A DNA stretch of 64,000 nucleotides from assembly GCF_000013645.1 (NCBI RefSeq), contig NC_007951.1, positions 3,038,001-3,102,000 of the forward strand, written 5' to 3'. Positions 9,812-22,900 of the stretch are shown here, in pieces; position 1 is the first letter of the stretch, and every line of letters begins with the position of its first letter. This stretch comes from Paraburkholderia xenovorans LB400 (GTDB lineage: Bacteria > Pseudomonadota > Gammaproteobacteria > Burkholderiales > Burkholderiaceae). A program made the translations under genes and the position numbers. Below the pieces are notes generated by a model. It ran no database searches. It worked only from the letters and a program-made list of their open reading frames with translations, and was not told the DNA's origin.

Positions 9812-10621
9812 ATGGCTATTACGCTCAAAAACGAACACGATATCGCGCAGATGCGCGTCGCCTGCAAACTTGCTAGCGAAGTGCTCGACTACATCACGCC
9901 GTTCGTCACGGCCGGCATCACGACCGGCGAACTGGACCGCCTGTGCCACGAATACATGCTGAAGGAACAGGGCACGGTTCCGGCGCCGCTGAACTATCAG
10001 CCGCCCGGCTATCCGCCCTATCCGAAAGCCACCTGCATTTCCGTCAATGACGTGATCTGCCACGGCATTCCGGGCGATAAGACGCTGAAAAACGGCGACG
10101 CGCTGAACATCGACGTCACCGTCATCAAGGAAGGCTATTTCGGCGACACCAGCCGCATGTTCATCGTCGGCGAAGGCTCGATCATGGCCAGGCGTCTGGT
10201 GCAGACCACGTTCGAATGCATGTGGCTCGGCATTGACCAGGTGCGCCCGGGCGCGCATCTCGGCGATATCGGCTATGCCATCCAGAAACATGCGGAAGGC
10301 CAGGGCTACAGCGTGGTGCGCGAATACTGCGGCCACGGCATCGGCACGGTGTTCCACGAAGACCCGCAGATCCTGCACTACGGCCGTCCCGGCACCGGGC
10401 TCGAATTGCAGACCGGCATGATCTTCACGATCGAGCCGATGATCAACGCCGGCCGCCGCGACATCCGCACCATGCCGGACCAGTGGACCGTCAAGACCAA
10501 AGACCGCAGCCTGTCGGCGCAATGGGAGCATACCGTGCTCGTCACGGAGACCGGCTATGACGTGCTGACCGTTTCCGCCGGCACGCCCGCGCGTCCGCCA
10601 ATCGTCGCGGCCACCGCCTGA
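9812..10621 (+). CDS. map: Methionine aminopeptidase, type I
   Basis: MAP removes the initiator methionine from new proteins after deformylation. The 269-residue protein shows the five metal ligands of the pita-bread fold: the two aspartates in [20 protein letters not shown], the histidine in [14 protein letters not shown], the glutamate in [10 protein letters not shown] and the last glutamate in [10 protein letters not shown]. There is no N-terminal extension, so it is the short type Ia form. The gene diverges from rpsB, which is a common arrangement, and is followed by glnD after 31 bp. It works with peptide deformylase, encoded in this window at 15766-16299. Confidence 0.97.
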   Translation: MAITLKNEHDIAQMRVACKLASEVLDYITPFVTAGITTGELDRLCHEYMLKEQGTVPAPLNYQPPGYPPYPKATCISVNDVICHGIPGDKTLKNGDALNIDVTVIKEGYFGDTSRMFIVGEGSIMARRLVQTTFECMWLGIDQVRPGAHLGDIGYAIQKHAEGQGYSVVREYCGHGIGTVFHEDPQILHYGRPGTGLELQTGMIFTIEPMINAGRRDIRTMPDQWTVKTKDRSLSAQWEHTVLVTETGYDVLTVSAGTPARPPIVAATA

Positions 10622-10652
10622 CCGACCTCCGAACCCATCGCCCCGCCTGCCA

Positions 10653-13232
10653 ATGAGTAGTGTTCCAGCCCTCGCCCAATCCCCTGCCAGGTCGCTCAAG
10701 GCGGAGTACAAAGTGGCCAAAGCCCAATTGCTGGAACGCTTCAGGACGGCCACCAACGTCGACGCGTTGATGGCCTCGCTGGCGCGCGCCACGGACGACT
10801 CCCTGCGCGCCGCCTGGAACACCTGCGAACTGCCGGCAGAACTGGCCCTGCTCGCGGTGGGCGGCTACGGGCGCGGCGAGCTGGCGCCGCATTCGGACAT
10901 CGACATTCTGGTCCTGCTGCCCGACACGCCGATGGAGCATCTGGAAGCCCGCATCGAGCGCTTTATCAGCCTCGCCTGGGATCTGGGGCTGGAGCTCGGC
11001 AGCAGCGTGCGCAGCGTATCGCAATGCCTCGAAGAAGCCGCCAACGACGTCACGGTGCGCACCTCGCTCCTCGAAGCAAGGCGCATTACCGGCAGCGCCG
11101 CGCTGTTCGACGACTTCGCGAGGCGTTACCGCGAAGCGCTCGACCCGAAGGCTTTTTTCCAGGCCAAAGTGCTGGAAATGCGCCAGCGCCACGCCAAATT
11201 CCAGGATACGCCCTACTCGCTCGAGCCCAACATCAAGGAAAGCCCGGGCGGCCTGCGCGATCTGCAGCTGATTCTATGGATCACCCAGGCGGCCGGCTTC
11301 GGCAGCAGCTGGCGCGAGCTCGAAGCGCGCGGCCTGATCACGGAGCGCGAAGCACGCGAATTGCGCCGCAACGAAGGTTTCCTGAAAGCGCTGCGCGCGC
11401 GGCTGCATGTGATCGCCGGGCGCCGTCAGGACATCATGGTGTTCGACCTGCAAACGCCGGTGGCCGAGAGCTTCGGCTACAAGCCGACCGCCACCAAACG
11501 CGCGAGCGAGCAGCTCATGCGGCGCTATTACTGGTCCGCCAAGGCTGTCACGCAGCTCGCCACGATCCTGATCCAGAACATCGAGGCGCAGCTCTTTCCG
11601 AGCACGAGCGGCATCACGCGTGTGCTGTCGGACCGCTTCGTCGAGAAGCAGGGCATGCTGGAAATCGCCAGCGACGACGTGTTCCAGCGCGAGCCGAACG
11701 CGATCCTCGAGGCCTTCCTGCTGTATGAACAGACGCCCGGCGTGAAAGGTCTGTCGGCGCGCACGCTGCGCGCGATCTACAACGCGCGCGACATCATGGA
11801 TCAACATTGGCGGCGGGACCCGGAAAACCGGCGCCTTTTCATGGACATCCTGAAGCAGCCGGCCGGCATCACTCACGCGCTGCGCCTGATGAACCAGACC
11901 AGCGTGCTGGGGCGCTATCTGCTGAACTTCCGGCGCATTGTCGGACAGATGCAGCACGATCTGTATCACGTCTACACGGTCGACCAGCACATTCTGATGG
12001 TGCTGCGCAATCTGCGGCGCTTCGCCGTGGCCGAGCACGCGCACGAATATCCGTTCTGCAGCCAGTTGATCGCGAACTTCGACCGGCCGTGGGTGCTGTA
12101 CGTGGCGGCGCTGTTTCACGACATCGCCAAGGGCCGCGGCGGCGACCACTCCACGCTCGGCATGGCCGACGCGCGGCGCTTCTGCCGCAATCACGGTATC
12201 CTGGGTGAAGACGGAGAACTGGTGGTGTGGCTGGTCCAGCAGCATCTGACGATGAGCCAGGTCGCGCAGAAGCAGGATACGAGCGACCCGGAAGTCATCA
12301 AGCGGTTCGCCGAACTGGTCGGCACCGAGCGCCGCCTCACGGCGCTCTACCTGCTGACCGTGGCCGACATTCGCGGCACCAGCCCGAAAGTCTGGAACAC
12401 ATGGAAAGGCAAGCTGCTCGAAGACCTGTACCGCGCCACGCTCGCCGTACTCGGCGGCGCGCGGCCGGACGCGCATTCTGAGCTGAAGTCCCGCCAGGAA
12501 GAAGCGCTGGCGCTCCTGCGTCTCGAAACCGTGCCGGAAGGCGCGCAAAAGGCGCTGTGGGACAAGCTCGACATCGGCTATTTCCTGCGTCACGACGCGG
12601 CGGATATCGCGTGGCAAACGCGCGTGCTGTACCGCCACGTCGAAACGCCCACGCCGATCGTGCGGGCCCGCCCTTCGCCGATCGGCGAGGCGCTCCAGGT
12701 GCTGGTCTATGTGAAGGATCAGCCCGATCTGTTCGCCGGCATTTGCGCTTATTTCGACCGCAATGGCCTGTCGGTGCTCGATGCGCGGGTCAGCACAACC
12801 CGTCACGGGTACGCGCTAGACAATTTCCTCGTCGCGCATACCGAAGAAGACGTGCATTATCGCGATATTGCCAATCTGGTCGAACAGGAGCTGACCGCCC
12901 GCCTCACCGGTGACGGCACCCTGCTTCCGGGACCGTCAAAAGGCCGTCTGTCGCGGCTGTCGCGGACCTTCCCTGTTACGCCGCGCGTCGATCTCCGGGC
13001 CGACGAGCGCGGCCAATACTACATCCTGTCCGTGTCGGCGAACGACCGGCCGGGCCTTCTTTATTCGATCGCGCGTGTGCTGGCCGAGCATCGGGTCGGC
13101 GTCGCTTCGGCGCGGATCAATACGCTTGGCGAACGCGTCGAAGACGTGTTTCTGCTGGATGGACACGGTCTGTCGGACAGCCGTCTGCAAATTCAGGTCG
13201 AGACCGAACTGCTGCGCGCGATTGCAGTGTGA
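10653..13232 (+). CDS. glnD: Bifunctional uridylyltransferase/uridylyl-removing enzyme GlnD
   Basis: GlnD is the primary glutamine sensor: it uridylylates PII proteins when nitrogen is short and removes UMP when glutamine is plentiful. The 859-residue protein has the nucleotidyltransferase motif [19 protein letters not shown] at residues 70-88. A central PII-UTase linker follows, with the conserved [13 protein letters not shown] segment. The HD domain ([18 protein letters not shown] and [14 protein letters not shown]) carries the UMP-removing activity. Two C-terminal ACT domains are visible, one around [20 protein letters not shown] and one around [20 protein letters not shown]. All domains are intact. 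It follows map by 31 bp and precedes rluB by 6 bp, so the three are probably cotranscribed. Confidence 0.97.
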   Translation: MSSVPALAQSPARSLKAEYKVAKAQLLERFRTATNVDALMASLARATDDSLRAAWNTCELPAELALLAVGGYGRGELAPHSDIDILVLLPDTPMEHLEARIERFISLAWDLGLELGSSVRSVSQCLEEAANDVTVRTSLLEARRITGSAALFDDFARRYREALDPKAFFQAKVLEMRQRHAKFQDTPYSLEPNIKESPGGLRDLQLILWITQAAGFGSSWRELEARGLITEREARELRRNEGFLKALRARLHVIAGRRQDIMVFDLQTPVAESFGYKPTATKRASEQLMRRYYWSAKAVTQLATILIQNIEAQLFPSTSGITRVLSDRFVEKQGMLEIASDDVFQREPNAILEAFLLYEQTPGVKGLSARTLRAIYNARDIMDQHWRRDPENRRLFMDILKQPAGITHALRLMNQTSVLGRYLLNFRRIVGQMQHDLYHVYTVDQHILMVLRNLRRFAVAEHAHEYPFCSQLIANFDRPWVLYVAALFHDIAKGRGGDHSTLGMADARRFCRNHGILGEDGELVVWLVQQHLTMSQVAQKQDTSDPEVIKRFAELVGTERRLTALYLLTVADIRGTSPKVWNTWKGKLLEDLYRATLAVLGGARPDAHSELKSRQEEALALLRLETVPEGAQKALWDKLDIGYFLRHDAADIAWQTRVLYRHVETPTPIVRARPSPIGEALQVLVYVKDQPDLFAGICAYFDRNGLSVLDARVSTTRHGYALDNFLVAHTEEDVHYRDIANLVEQELTARLTGDGTLLPGPSKGRLSRLSRTFPVTPRVDLRADERGQYYILSVSANDRPGLLYSIARVLAEHRVGVASARINTLGERVEDVFLLDGHGLSDSRLQIQVETELLRAIAV

Positions 13233-13238
13233 GATTTC

Positions 13239-15188
13239 ATGCGAGTCAAATTAACAGCCAAGCACCCGCGGCCGGCTTCGTCCGAACGCGCCCCTGTCCG
13301 TACCGGAAGCACCTCGGCGCGTAAGCCGACGCGGCCGGCGGGACCGAAACCGTCTGTAGCGACGGATTCCGGCGACGCGCGGGGCAAGCGGGCCGGTGCC
13401 GCTCCGGCGGGCGGCAAGCGGCCGACCGGCGGTAAGCCGGCGGGTGCAGGCGCGCGCGCGCCGCGCGCTGAAGGGTCGTTCTCACGCGAGCGTGATGCGG
13501 GTGGTGCGGGCGCAGCGCGCCGGGCGCCGTCGGACCGGGCGCCGCGGCGTGAGGACGGCGGCGGCGCGCCGCGGCGTTTCGAAGGCGCAAGTGGTCGCGG
13601 TCCGCGTCGAGACGATGGTGAGCGTGCACCGCGCAGGTTCGAGGGTGGCGGTGAGCGTAGCGAACGCGCGCCTCGTCGCGTCGAAGGCGGCGCCGAGCGC
13701 AGTGAACGCGCACCTCGTCGTTTCGAAGGCAGCGCCGAGCGCAGCGAACGCGCACCTCGTCGCGTCGAAGGCAGTGTCGAGCGCAGCGAACGCGCACCAC
13801 GCCGTTTCGAAGGCAGCGCCGAGCGCAGCGAACGCGCACCGCGCCGGTTCGAAGGCAGTGCCGAGCGCAGCGAACGCGCACCACGCCGTTTCGAAGGCAG
13901 CGCCGAGCGCAGTGAACGCGCACCACGCCGCGTCGAAGGCAGCGCAGGCCGACCGCCGGAAGGCAGAGCTCGCGGCGAGCGTCCAGTACGCAGCGCGGCG
14001 AGCGGAAGCACCGATCGGCCGCGCTCTGGCGGTGACCGGGCTCCGCGCGGCGATACCACGCCGCGCCGTTTTGAGAACGACCGCGGTTCGCCGGAGCACC
14101 GTGAGCGCAGCTTCGCCAAACCCGTCAAAGGCGCGTATACCGACCGCTCGGACCGTCCGGCACGCGCCCCGCGGGACGATCGCGGCGAACGCGCGCCGGC
14201 CAAACGCGAGTTCGGCGATCGCGCTCCCCGCAGCGGCGAGCGCGCGGAACGTGGCGAACGGCCGGCACGCGGTTTCGACAGATCGCTGCCGACTGCCCCG
14301 CGCCGCTTCGGAGACGACCGGCCCGCACGCGCCGACAAGCCTCGCGGCACATCGCCCGCCGCCCATACAAAACGCGACGCCGCTGCCGGCGATGCGCCGC
14401 GCACACCGCGTCGCGATTACGAAGACGCACCCGGCACCCTGCGCCTGTCCAAGCTGATGTCCGAACTCGGCTTGTGCTCGCGCCGCGAAGCCGACGAATG
14501 GATCGAGAAAGGCTGGGTGCTGGTGGACGGCGAGCGCATCGACACGCTCGGCACCAAGGTTCGTCCGGACCAGCGTATCGAGATCGACCCTGCCGCCGAA
14601 GCCGCACAGGCGAGCCAGGTGACCGTGCTGATCCACAAGACGGTGGGCTTCGTCTCCGGTCAGGCGGAAGACGGTTACCAGCCGGCCATCACGCTGGTCA
14701 CGCCGGAAAACCGCTGGGAAGGCGATCGCTCGAACATCCGCTTCTCCGTTGCGCATTTGCGCCAGCTTGCGCCGGCCGGGCGGCTGGACATCGATTCGAC
14801 GGGCCTGCTGGTGCTGACGCAGGACGGCCGTATCGCGAAGCGGCTGGTCGGCGGCCATTCGGAGATCGACAAGGAGTATCTCGTGCGCGTGGCATTCGGC
14901 GAGCACACGACCGACGTCGAAAGCCACTTCCCGCCGGAAAGCCTCGCGCTGCTGCGGCATGGCCTCTCGCTCGACGACGTGCCGCTCAAGCCGGCACAGG
15001 TCAGCTGGCAGAACGGCGAGCAATTGCGTTTTGTGCTGCGCGAAGGCAAGAAGCGTCAGATTCGCCGCATGTGCGAACTGGTCGGCCTCGAAGTGATCGG
15101 CCTGAAGCGCGTGCGGATGGGCCATGTGATGCTGGGCGCGCTGCCGCCGGGCCAATGGCGCTACCTCGCAGCCGACGAATCGTTCTGA
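13239..15188 (+). CDS. rluB: Ribosomal large subunit pseudouridine synthase RluB with long repetitive Arg-rich N-terminal extension
   Basis: The C-terminal 250 or so residues form a RluB/RsuA-type pseudouridine synthase, which modifies 23S rRNA. An S4 RNA-binding domain starts near residue 398 (LRLSKLMSELGLCSRREADE). The catalytic motif AGRLDIDSTGLLVLTQDG follows and the end contains GKKRQIRRMCELVGLEVIGL. The first 390 or so residues are low-complexity, rich in Arg, Ala, Gly, Ser and Glu, and include seven 14-residue repeats built around ERSERAPRR (about residues 135-236). E. coli RluB is under 300 residues, so the extension is more than the enzyme itself. It keeps the reading frame throughout and is probably disordered and RNA-binding; that role is inference. 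The start ATG lies 6 bp after the glnD stop. Confidence 0.92.
   Translation: MRVKLTAKHPRPASSERAPVRTGSTSARKPTRPAGPKPSVATDSGDARGKRAGAAPAGGKRPTGGKPAGAGARAPRAEGSFSRERDAGGAGAARRAPSDRAPRREDGGGAPRRFEGASGRGPRRDDGERAPRRFEGGGERSERAPRRVEGGAERSERAPRRFEGSAERSERAPRRVEGSVERSERAPRRFEGSAERSERAPRRFEGSAERSERAPRRFEGSAERSERAPRRVEGSAGRPPEGRARGERPVRSAASGSTDRPRSGGDRAPRGDTTPRRFENDRGSPEHRERSFAKPVKGAYTDRSDRPARAPRDDRGERAPAKREFGDRAPRSGERAERGERPARGFDRSLPTAPRRFGDDRPARADKPRGTSPAAHTKRDAAAGDAPRTPRRDYEDAPGTLRLSKLMSELGLCSRREADEWIEKGWVLVDGERIDTLGTKVRPDQRIEIDPAAEAAQASQVTVLIHKTVGFVSGQAEDGYQPAITLVTPENRWEGDRSNIRFSVAHLRQLAPAGRLDIDSTGLLVLTQDGRIAKRLVGGHSEIDKEYLVRVAFGEHTTDVESHFPPESLALLRHGLSLDDVPLKPAQVSWQNGEQLRFVLREGKKRQIRRMCELVGLEVIGLKRVRMGHVMLGALPPGQWRYLAADESF
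13641..13947 (+). repeat. 42-bp in-frame tandem repeat in rluB
   Basis: About seven copies of a 42-bp unit encode 14 residues, R(R)(F/V)EG(S/G)(A/V/G)ERSERAP. Copies differ by synonymous and F/V changes, so the array has had time to diverge. It lies wholly inside the N-terminal extension of rluB. Confidence 0.9.
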
Positions 15189-15256
15189 CGCTGTGCGCCG
15201 GATACCGACGGCGCGATAAGCATCCGCGCCGGCCTTGACAAGTCAGCCGCACAAAA

Positions 15257-15294
15257 AACAGCCCCACGTTTTCGAAGAAAAACGTGGGGCTGTT
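15257..15294. terminator. Bidirectional terminator after rluB
   Basis: A 16-bp perfect inverted repeat (15257-15272 and 15279-15294; arms AACAGCCCCACGTTTT and its complement) with a 6-nt loop lies 68 bp after the rluB stop codon. A-rich and T-rich flanks on the arms make it usable from both sides. Confidence 0.85.
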
Positions 15295-15765
15295 GCCAAT
15301 GAAGCGGCCTTTCAGGCACCCAGCCATTCATCAGCCTGAATGACGCCGGGCGCGAGCCTCAAGTGCCTGCCCGGCCGGCAACGCGCACTTCAGAACACGT
15401 AGCCGCCTGCCACCGCAGGCTGGACACTCCCTTGTGCCGGGGCTGCGCGGTCGCGCATTGCCGGCTGCCGGTCGGCATAATCGCGAGCCTGTTGCAGCAT
15501 TCTCGCGTCCGATCCGGATCGTCGCGGGCGCGGCGCGCGTCTTGCCGACGCTCAGTACAAGCAGGCTGTCCGCGCGGATTGAAACCGGCGGCTGTCAGCG
15601 TCAGCATCGGACCGTTGATGGTGCTCGCGCGGGGAAAATCGAGGGGGATGTCAGGGAGACAGCACCACCCCGGGAAGGTGGTGGCCTTGGCGGCTGGAAC
15701 GACTTCGGCAACGGCGGCAAAACACGCGTTCGCCCGCCGCCCTATCGCAGGCCGAACGCGAGACG
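15295..15765 (-). pseudogene. Possible frameshifted gene remnant downstream of def
   Basis: This 470-bp stretch has no intact recognisable gene. Read on the minus strand, one frame gives RASTINGPMLTLTAAGFNPR and then degenerates into an Arg-rich stretch. After a shift at about 15570 the next frame gives DSLLVLSVGKTRAAPATIRI, which looks like ordinary protein. That pattern could be a broken small gene, perhaps of a pilin-like or secreted protein, but I could not identify a family. It may equally be chance in a high-GC spacer. Confidence 0.25.
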
Positions 15766-18422
<2,657 letters not shown>

Positions 18423-18500
18423 TTACATCGGCCGAATGGCCAGTTTCGGCGCGCGGCGCGTCCACGCGAACGGCGCGTGCGAACGCGGCGCCTGAAACGA

Positions 18501-18527
18501 CAGCGGCCGCACATCGTGCGGCCGCTG
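18501..18527. repeat. 12-bp perfect hairpin between zipA and ligA
   Basis: CAGCGGCCGCAC and its complement are separated by 3 nt, 24 bp after the zipA stop codon. There is no clear U-run, so it may be an mRNA-stabilising or attenuating hairpin rather than a simple terminator. Confidence 0.6.
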
Positions 18528-18550
18528 CGGACACCGGTAAAACGTAGAAA

Positions 18551-19843
18551 TTACTGGCTGAACAACCGGCGCGTGGCCGGCGAACCCGCCGGGATGCCCG
18601 CCTGTTCGAGCTTCGCGTAGAGGGTCATGAGCTGCTTTTCGATTGCGAGCAACGCGGTTTCAGGCAACGGACGCCGGCCGTCGTCGACCACCCGCCCGCC
18701 AATGCGCTCCGCCAGCGATTTCGCGTAGTCGCACATCAGGCGGAACGGCAGGATGTCTTCGTCGGCCACCGGCACGTCGAGCACCAGCGTGATCATCTGG
18801 CCGCCCTTGTAGGTCAGGTCGTCGCGCAGGAAATTAGTATCGCCGAATTGCAGCATGAACACCGGGCTTTGCCGCGCGTCGAGCTTGACGAAACGCGTAC
18901 CGTCGCGCGACAGCAGTAGGCCGTCCTGCGAGGCGATTGCCTGCACGTAGTTGGCGGACCACGGCGCGCCATCGGAGAGCACGTTGATCGACAACTGCGC
19001 GTCGCACTGCGCGGCGAAGCCGTCGAGTTCGCGCGCCATCGCGACCGTTTCCAGCATGTCCGGGAATTCCGGCGAGGCATCCAGCGCGTCGGCAAATTGC
19101 TGCACGCCGGTCACGAACTCGGAAAACTCCAGTTCGTTGAGCGCGCCGCTGCGGTTCGCCAATTGCGCGGCCGCGCGCAACTCTTCATAACGCGCGCCGT
19201 TTTGCAGCAGTTCCCACGCGCCGCCTTCGAGTTTGCCCTCGATATGCACCGGCTTGCTGCCCGCGCGGCGCAGGCGCTGCGCAAGCGGAATCACCTTGTC
19301 GCCGGCAACCGGGCCGTTCAGGCGGATCGGCACGATACAGTCGATGCGCCGATCGACGATAGCCGGCGGCGCCGATGAAATCGTCGTGGCGGCGGGCAGA
19401 ATCGGTTCGACCGGCTCGTCGTCCTGGCGGGCGGCCGGCGCGGTCTTGCCGGCCTCCGCATGATCGCCGCCTTCGGCTTGAGCCACGCCCTCGGCTTCCG
19501 GGTAGCCATTCGGCGTGGTCGTTTCGGCCTGGATATCGGCCGGCGTATCGAGCGGCGCGGCCGTCGCGGCGGGGCTGCCGAACGTCGGCTCGACGCGCGC
19601 CGACGCGGTCTGCTCCGCCGCTTCGGTGCCCACCACCGGTTCGCGGCGCATGGTGGGCCGAGCCGGCTCGATGAACGGGCTCTGTTCCTCCTGATCGTCC
19701 CGCGTGAAGTTTTCCGCGGCGTCGGCCGGCATTGGCCGCGGCATCTTGCGGCGCACCTTCGCGCCCTGCCACGCGTTGTACACGACCACGCCCCCGACCA
19801 CCACGGCACCCGCGCCGATCAAACCGAGTGTCAACTCGTCCAT
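18551..19843 (-). CDS. zipA: Cell division protein ZipA-like (FtsZ-interacting)
   Basis: ZipA anchors FtsZ polymers to the inner membrane at the division site. The 430-residue protein starts MDELTLGLIGAGAVVVGGVV, giving one N-terminal membrane helix, and then has a charged stretch (NAWQGAKVRRKMPRP). A long acidic, Pro- and Ala-rich linker follows to about residue 170, and a folded C-terminal domain lies at about residues 280-415 with segments such as SINVLSDGAPWSANYVQAIA and MITLVLDVPVADEDILPF. That layout and the smc-zipA-ligA order support the call; sequence similarity to E. coli ZipA is modest. The ATG at 19843 is preferred over one 22 codons upstream because it puts the membrane helix at the N terminus. 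Confidence 0.85.
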   Translation of the reverse strand: MDELTLGLIGAGAVVVGGVVVYNAWQGAKVRRKMPRPMPADAAENFTRDDQEEQSPFIEPARPTMRREPVVGTEAAEQTASARVEPTFGSPAATAAPLDTPADIQAETTTPNGYPEAEGVAQAEGGDHAEAGKTAPAARQDDEPVEPILPAATTISSAPPAIVDRRIDCIVPIRLNGPVAGDKVIPLAQRLRRAGSKPVHIEGKLEGGAWELLQNGARYEELRAAAQLANRSGALNELEFSEFVTGVQQFADALDASPEFPDMLETVAMARELDGFAAQCDAQLSINVLSDGAPWSANYVQAIASQDGLLLSRDGTRFVKLDARQSPVFMLQFGDTNFLRDDLTYKGGQMITLVLDVPVADEDILPFRLMCDYAKSLAERIGGRVVDDGRRPLPETALLAIEKQLMTLYAKLEQAGIPAGSPATRRLFSQ

Positions 19844-19981
19844 GCATGCTCCATCAGCAATTCTTTTATCTGCGCGGCCTAGCGCCCGCTCCACGTGTCG
19901 CGCGGCCACCGGCCGCTGCGCTGAACGCGGACACCCGCGATTCCCGACTCAAGCGCAATTCAAGCGCAATTCAAGCGAAAC

Positions 19982-22900
19982 TCAAACGATATTCTGGGCG
20001 AAACCCGCGGCCGTTTCCATGTCGACGGCCACGATGCGCGACACGCCCTGCTCCTGCATGGTCACGCCGATCAATTGCTGCGCCATTTCCATCGCGATCT
20101 TGTTGTGCGAGATGAACAGGAACTGGGTTTTGTCCGACATCGCCCGCACGAGGTTCGCGAAACGTTCCGTGTTGGCGTCGTCGAGCGGCGCGTCCACTTC
20201 GTCGAGCAGACAGAACGGCGCGGGGTTCAGCTGGAACATCGCGAACACCAGCGCGGTGGCGGTCAGCGCTTTTTCGCCGCCCGAGAGCAGGTGAATCGTC
20301 GAATTCTTCTTGCCCGGCGGCTGCGCCATCACCTGCACGCCGGCGTCGAGAATTTCGTCGCCGGTCATGATCAGCTTCGCCTGGCCGCCGCCGAACAGAC
20401 GCGGGAACAGTTCGCCGAAATGCTGGTTCACCTGATCGAAGGTGCCTTGCAGCAGCGTGCGCGTTTCCGCGTCGATCTTGCGGATGGCGTCTTCGAGCGT
20501 TTCGATCGCGCTGTTCAGATCGGTGGACTGCGCGTCGAGGAACGACTTGCGCTCGGTCGCCGCCTTCAGTTCGTCGAGCGCGGCCATGTTGACCGGGCCG
20601 AGCGCGGTGATGGCGTTGTTGATGCGCGTGACTTCGCCCTGCAAATACGACGGCTTCATGTCCGGCGTGAGCTTGGCCTGCAACTGCGCCTCATCGACGC
20701 CGGCCGCGGCAAGTTGCTCGATGAACTGCTCGCCGTTCAGGCGCGCCGCCTGTTCCTTCAACTGCAGTTCATTGATGCGGTCGCGCAGCGGCTGCAACGC
20801 GCGCTCGGCCGTCAGACGCGTTTCGTCGGCGGCACGCAGCTTGGCGGTGAGATCGTCCAGTTCGAGGCGCGCGGCGTGCAGCGCTTCTTCCTTGACGGCG
20901 CGAATATCGAGCGCGTCCTGCAAGCCGGTGTGCGCGGTCTGCTCGTTGATGGTTTCCAGCTCGGCGCGCGCGTCTTCCAGCGACGCCGCGACACGCTCGC
21001 TCTGCTCGTGCGCGACCTGAATGCTGCGCTTCAGTTCGTCGATGCGGTTCGCCATGTTGCGCGCGGCAAAGCGCGCGTCGGTAGCGGCACGGTCCAGATC
21101 GCGCGCCTGGCCGCGCGCGGCGGTGAGTTCTTCGTCGAGCGCTTCGAACGCCAGTTGATGATCTTCGAAACGCGCCTGCAGTTCGGCGAGCTCACCGTCA
21201 TGACGCTCGAAGTTCGCTTCCGACTCCGCGCGCATGGCGCGCTGCTCTTCGATCTGCGCGGTGATCTCTGCAAGTTCCTCGCGAATCTGCGTGCTGCGCT
21301 GGGTGTAACGCTCGTGCGCCTGGGTGAGTTTGAGCACGTCCATTTGCAACGCGTGCACGCGCTGCGTGGCGCGCTCCGCCTGCTGGCGCACGTCGGTCAA
21401 TGCCTGCGCGGCCTGCGTGTGTGCGGCTTCGGCGCGGATCGCGGCGGCTTTCGCTTCGTCCGCGAGCAACGCCTGGGCGCGAACCTGACGCGCGAGATTT
21501 TCGATTTCCTGCTGACGGGCCAGCATGCCGGCCTGCTCGGAGTCGGCGGCATACAGCTGGACGCCGACGCGCGTCACCACATGCCCCGCCTTGACGACGA
21601 ACGAGCCGCCTTCCGGCAATTGCGAGCGCATGGCGAGCGCCTGCTGCAGATCGTCGGCGACGAACGAAAGGCCGAGCCAGTCGTTCAGCACCGCGCGGAT
21701 GCCCGCGTCGTCGATCCGCACCAGCGACAGCAGCGGCCGCAGCGCAGGCGGCGTGGCGGCAGGCTGACCGGCGACAGGCGGCGCGTAAAAAGCGAGCTTG
21801 GCGGGCGGCGCGTCGGTGGCGAAGGCCTTGACCCAGTCGAGGTTCGACACTTCGAGCGCGGCGAGCCGCTCGCGCAGCACGGCTTCGAGCGCGGCTTCCC
21901 AACCGGCTTCGACATGCAGTTTCTTCCACAGACGCGGCAGGCCGTTCAGCTCGTGCTTTTCGAGCCACGGCTGGATCTTGCCTTCGGTCTGGACGTTTTC
22001 CTGCAACTGCTTGAGCGCGGCAAGGCGCGCGTCGAGCTGATGAATCTGCGAGCTTTCCGCCTGCACGCGCTCCTGCGCTGCGCGGCGCTCGCCGTCGAGG
22101 CGCGGCAGCGTTTCCTGCGCGTCGGCCAGACGCGTTTGCGCGTCGTGCAGGATTTCCTCGTGCTCGGCAAGCTGCATGCGCAGGTCTTCGAGCTGCGCTT
22201 CGTCGGGTGCGTCGAGACCGCCCGCTTCCGACTTCAACCGCTCGTGACGCGCCTGCAGTTGCTGCAATTGCTGATCGGCATTGCGCTGATGCGCGGCTTC
22301 GAGCTTGAGCGCCTGTTCGGTCTGAGCGATCCCGCCACGCTCGGCGTTCAGTTCGGTTTGCGCGTCGCGCCAGCGAGCTTCGAGCGCGGGCATCGCGTCG
22401 TGTTTGGCAGCGGCTTCGTCTTCGACCAGTGTGGCTTTTTCTTCGGCCACCGCCAGTTGTTCTTCGGCGTCCGCGAGATCGTCTTGCGCTTTTTGCGCCT
22501 GCGACTGCCATTGCTCACGCTGCGCGTTCAGCGCGGCGATCTGCGCCTGCACCCGATTGCGCGATTCGACGATGAACTTGATCTCGGCTTCGAGCCGGCT
22601 GACTTCCGAATTCGCCTCGTAGAGCGCGCCTTGCGCGCCCTGCATTGCGTCGCTCGCGGAATAATGCGCGACGCGCAGCGTTTCGAGTTGCGCTTCGACT
22701 TCGCGCAGCTTCGCGGTGTGCGCTTCGAGGTCGATCTGGGCCTGTTCGATCGCGCGCTGCTGGCGTTCCTGCTCGCCACCGGCTTCGTTCTTGCGCAATA
22801 GCCACAAGAGCCGCTGCTTCTCTTCGCCGTCGGCCTGCAGTTCCTTGTAACGCGTGGCGACCACGGCCTGCGCTTCCAGCTTCTCGAGGTTCGCGCCCAG

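Noticed and set aside
13641..13947. Regularly spaced repeats considered as a CRISPR array
   Set aside because: The 42-bp units are contiguous without unique spacers, are in frame, and code for a peptide repeat.
13482..15155. 557-codon open frame on the minus strand opposite rluB
   Set aside because: The frame stays open because the Arg/Ala/Gly repeats of rluB have few stop-like complements; the encoded Ala/Arg repeats have no family similarity.
20075..22801. 908-codon open frame on the plus strand opposite smc
   Set aside because: The coiled-coil codons of smc leave the complement open. The product is Arg/Leu/Phe-rich without any motif.
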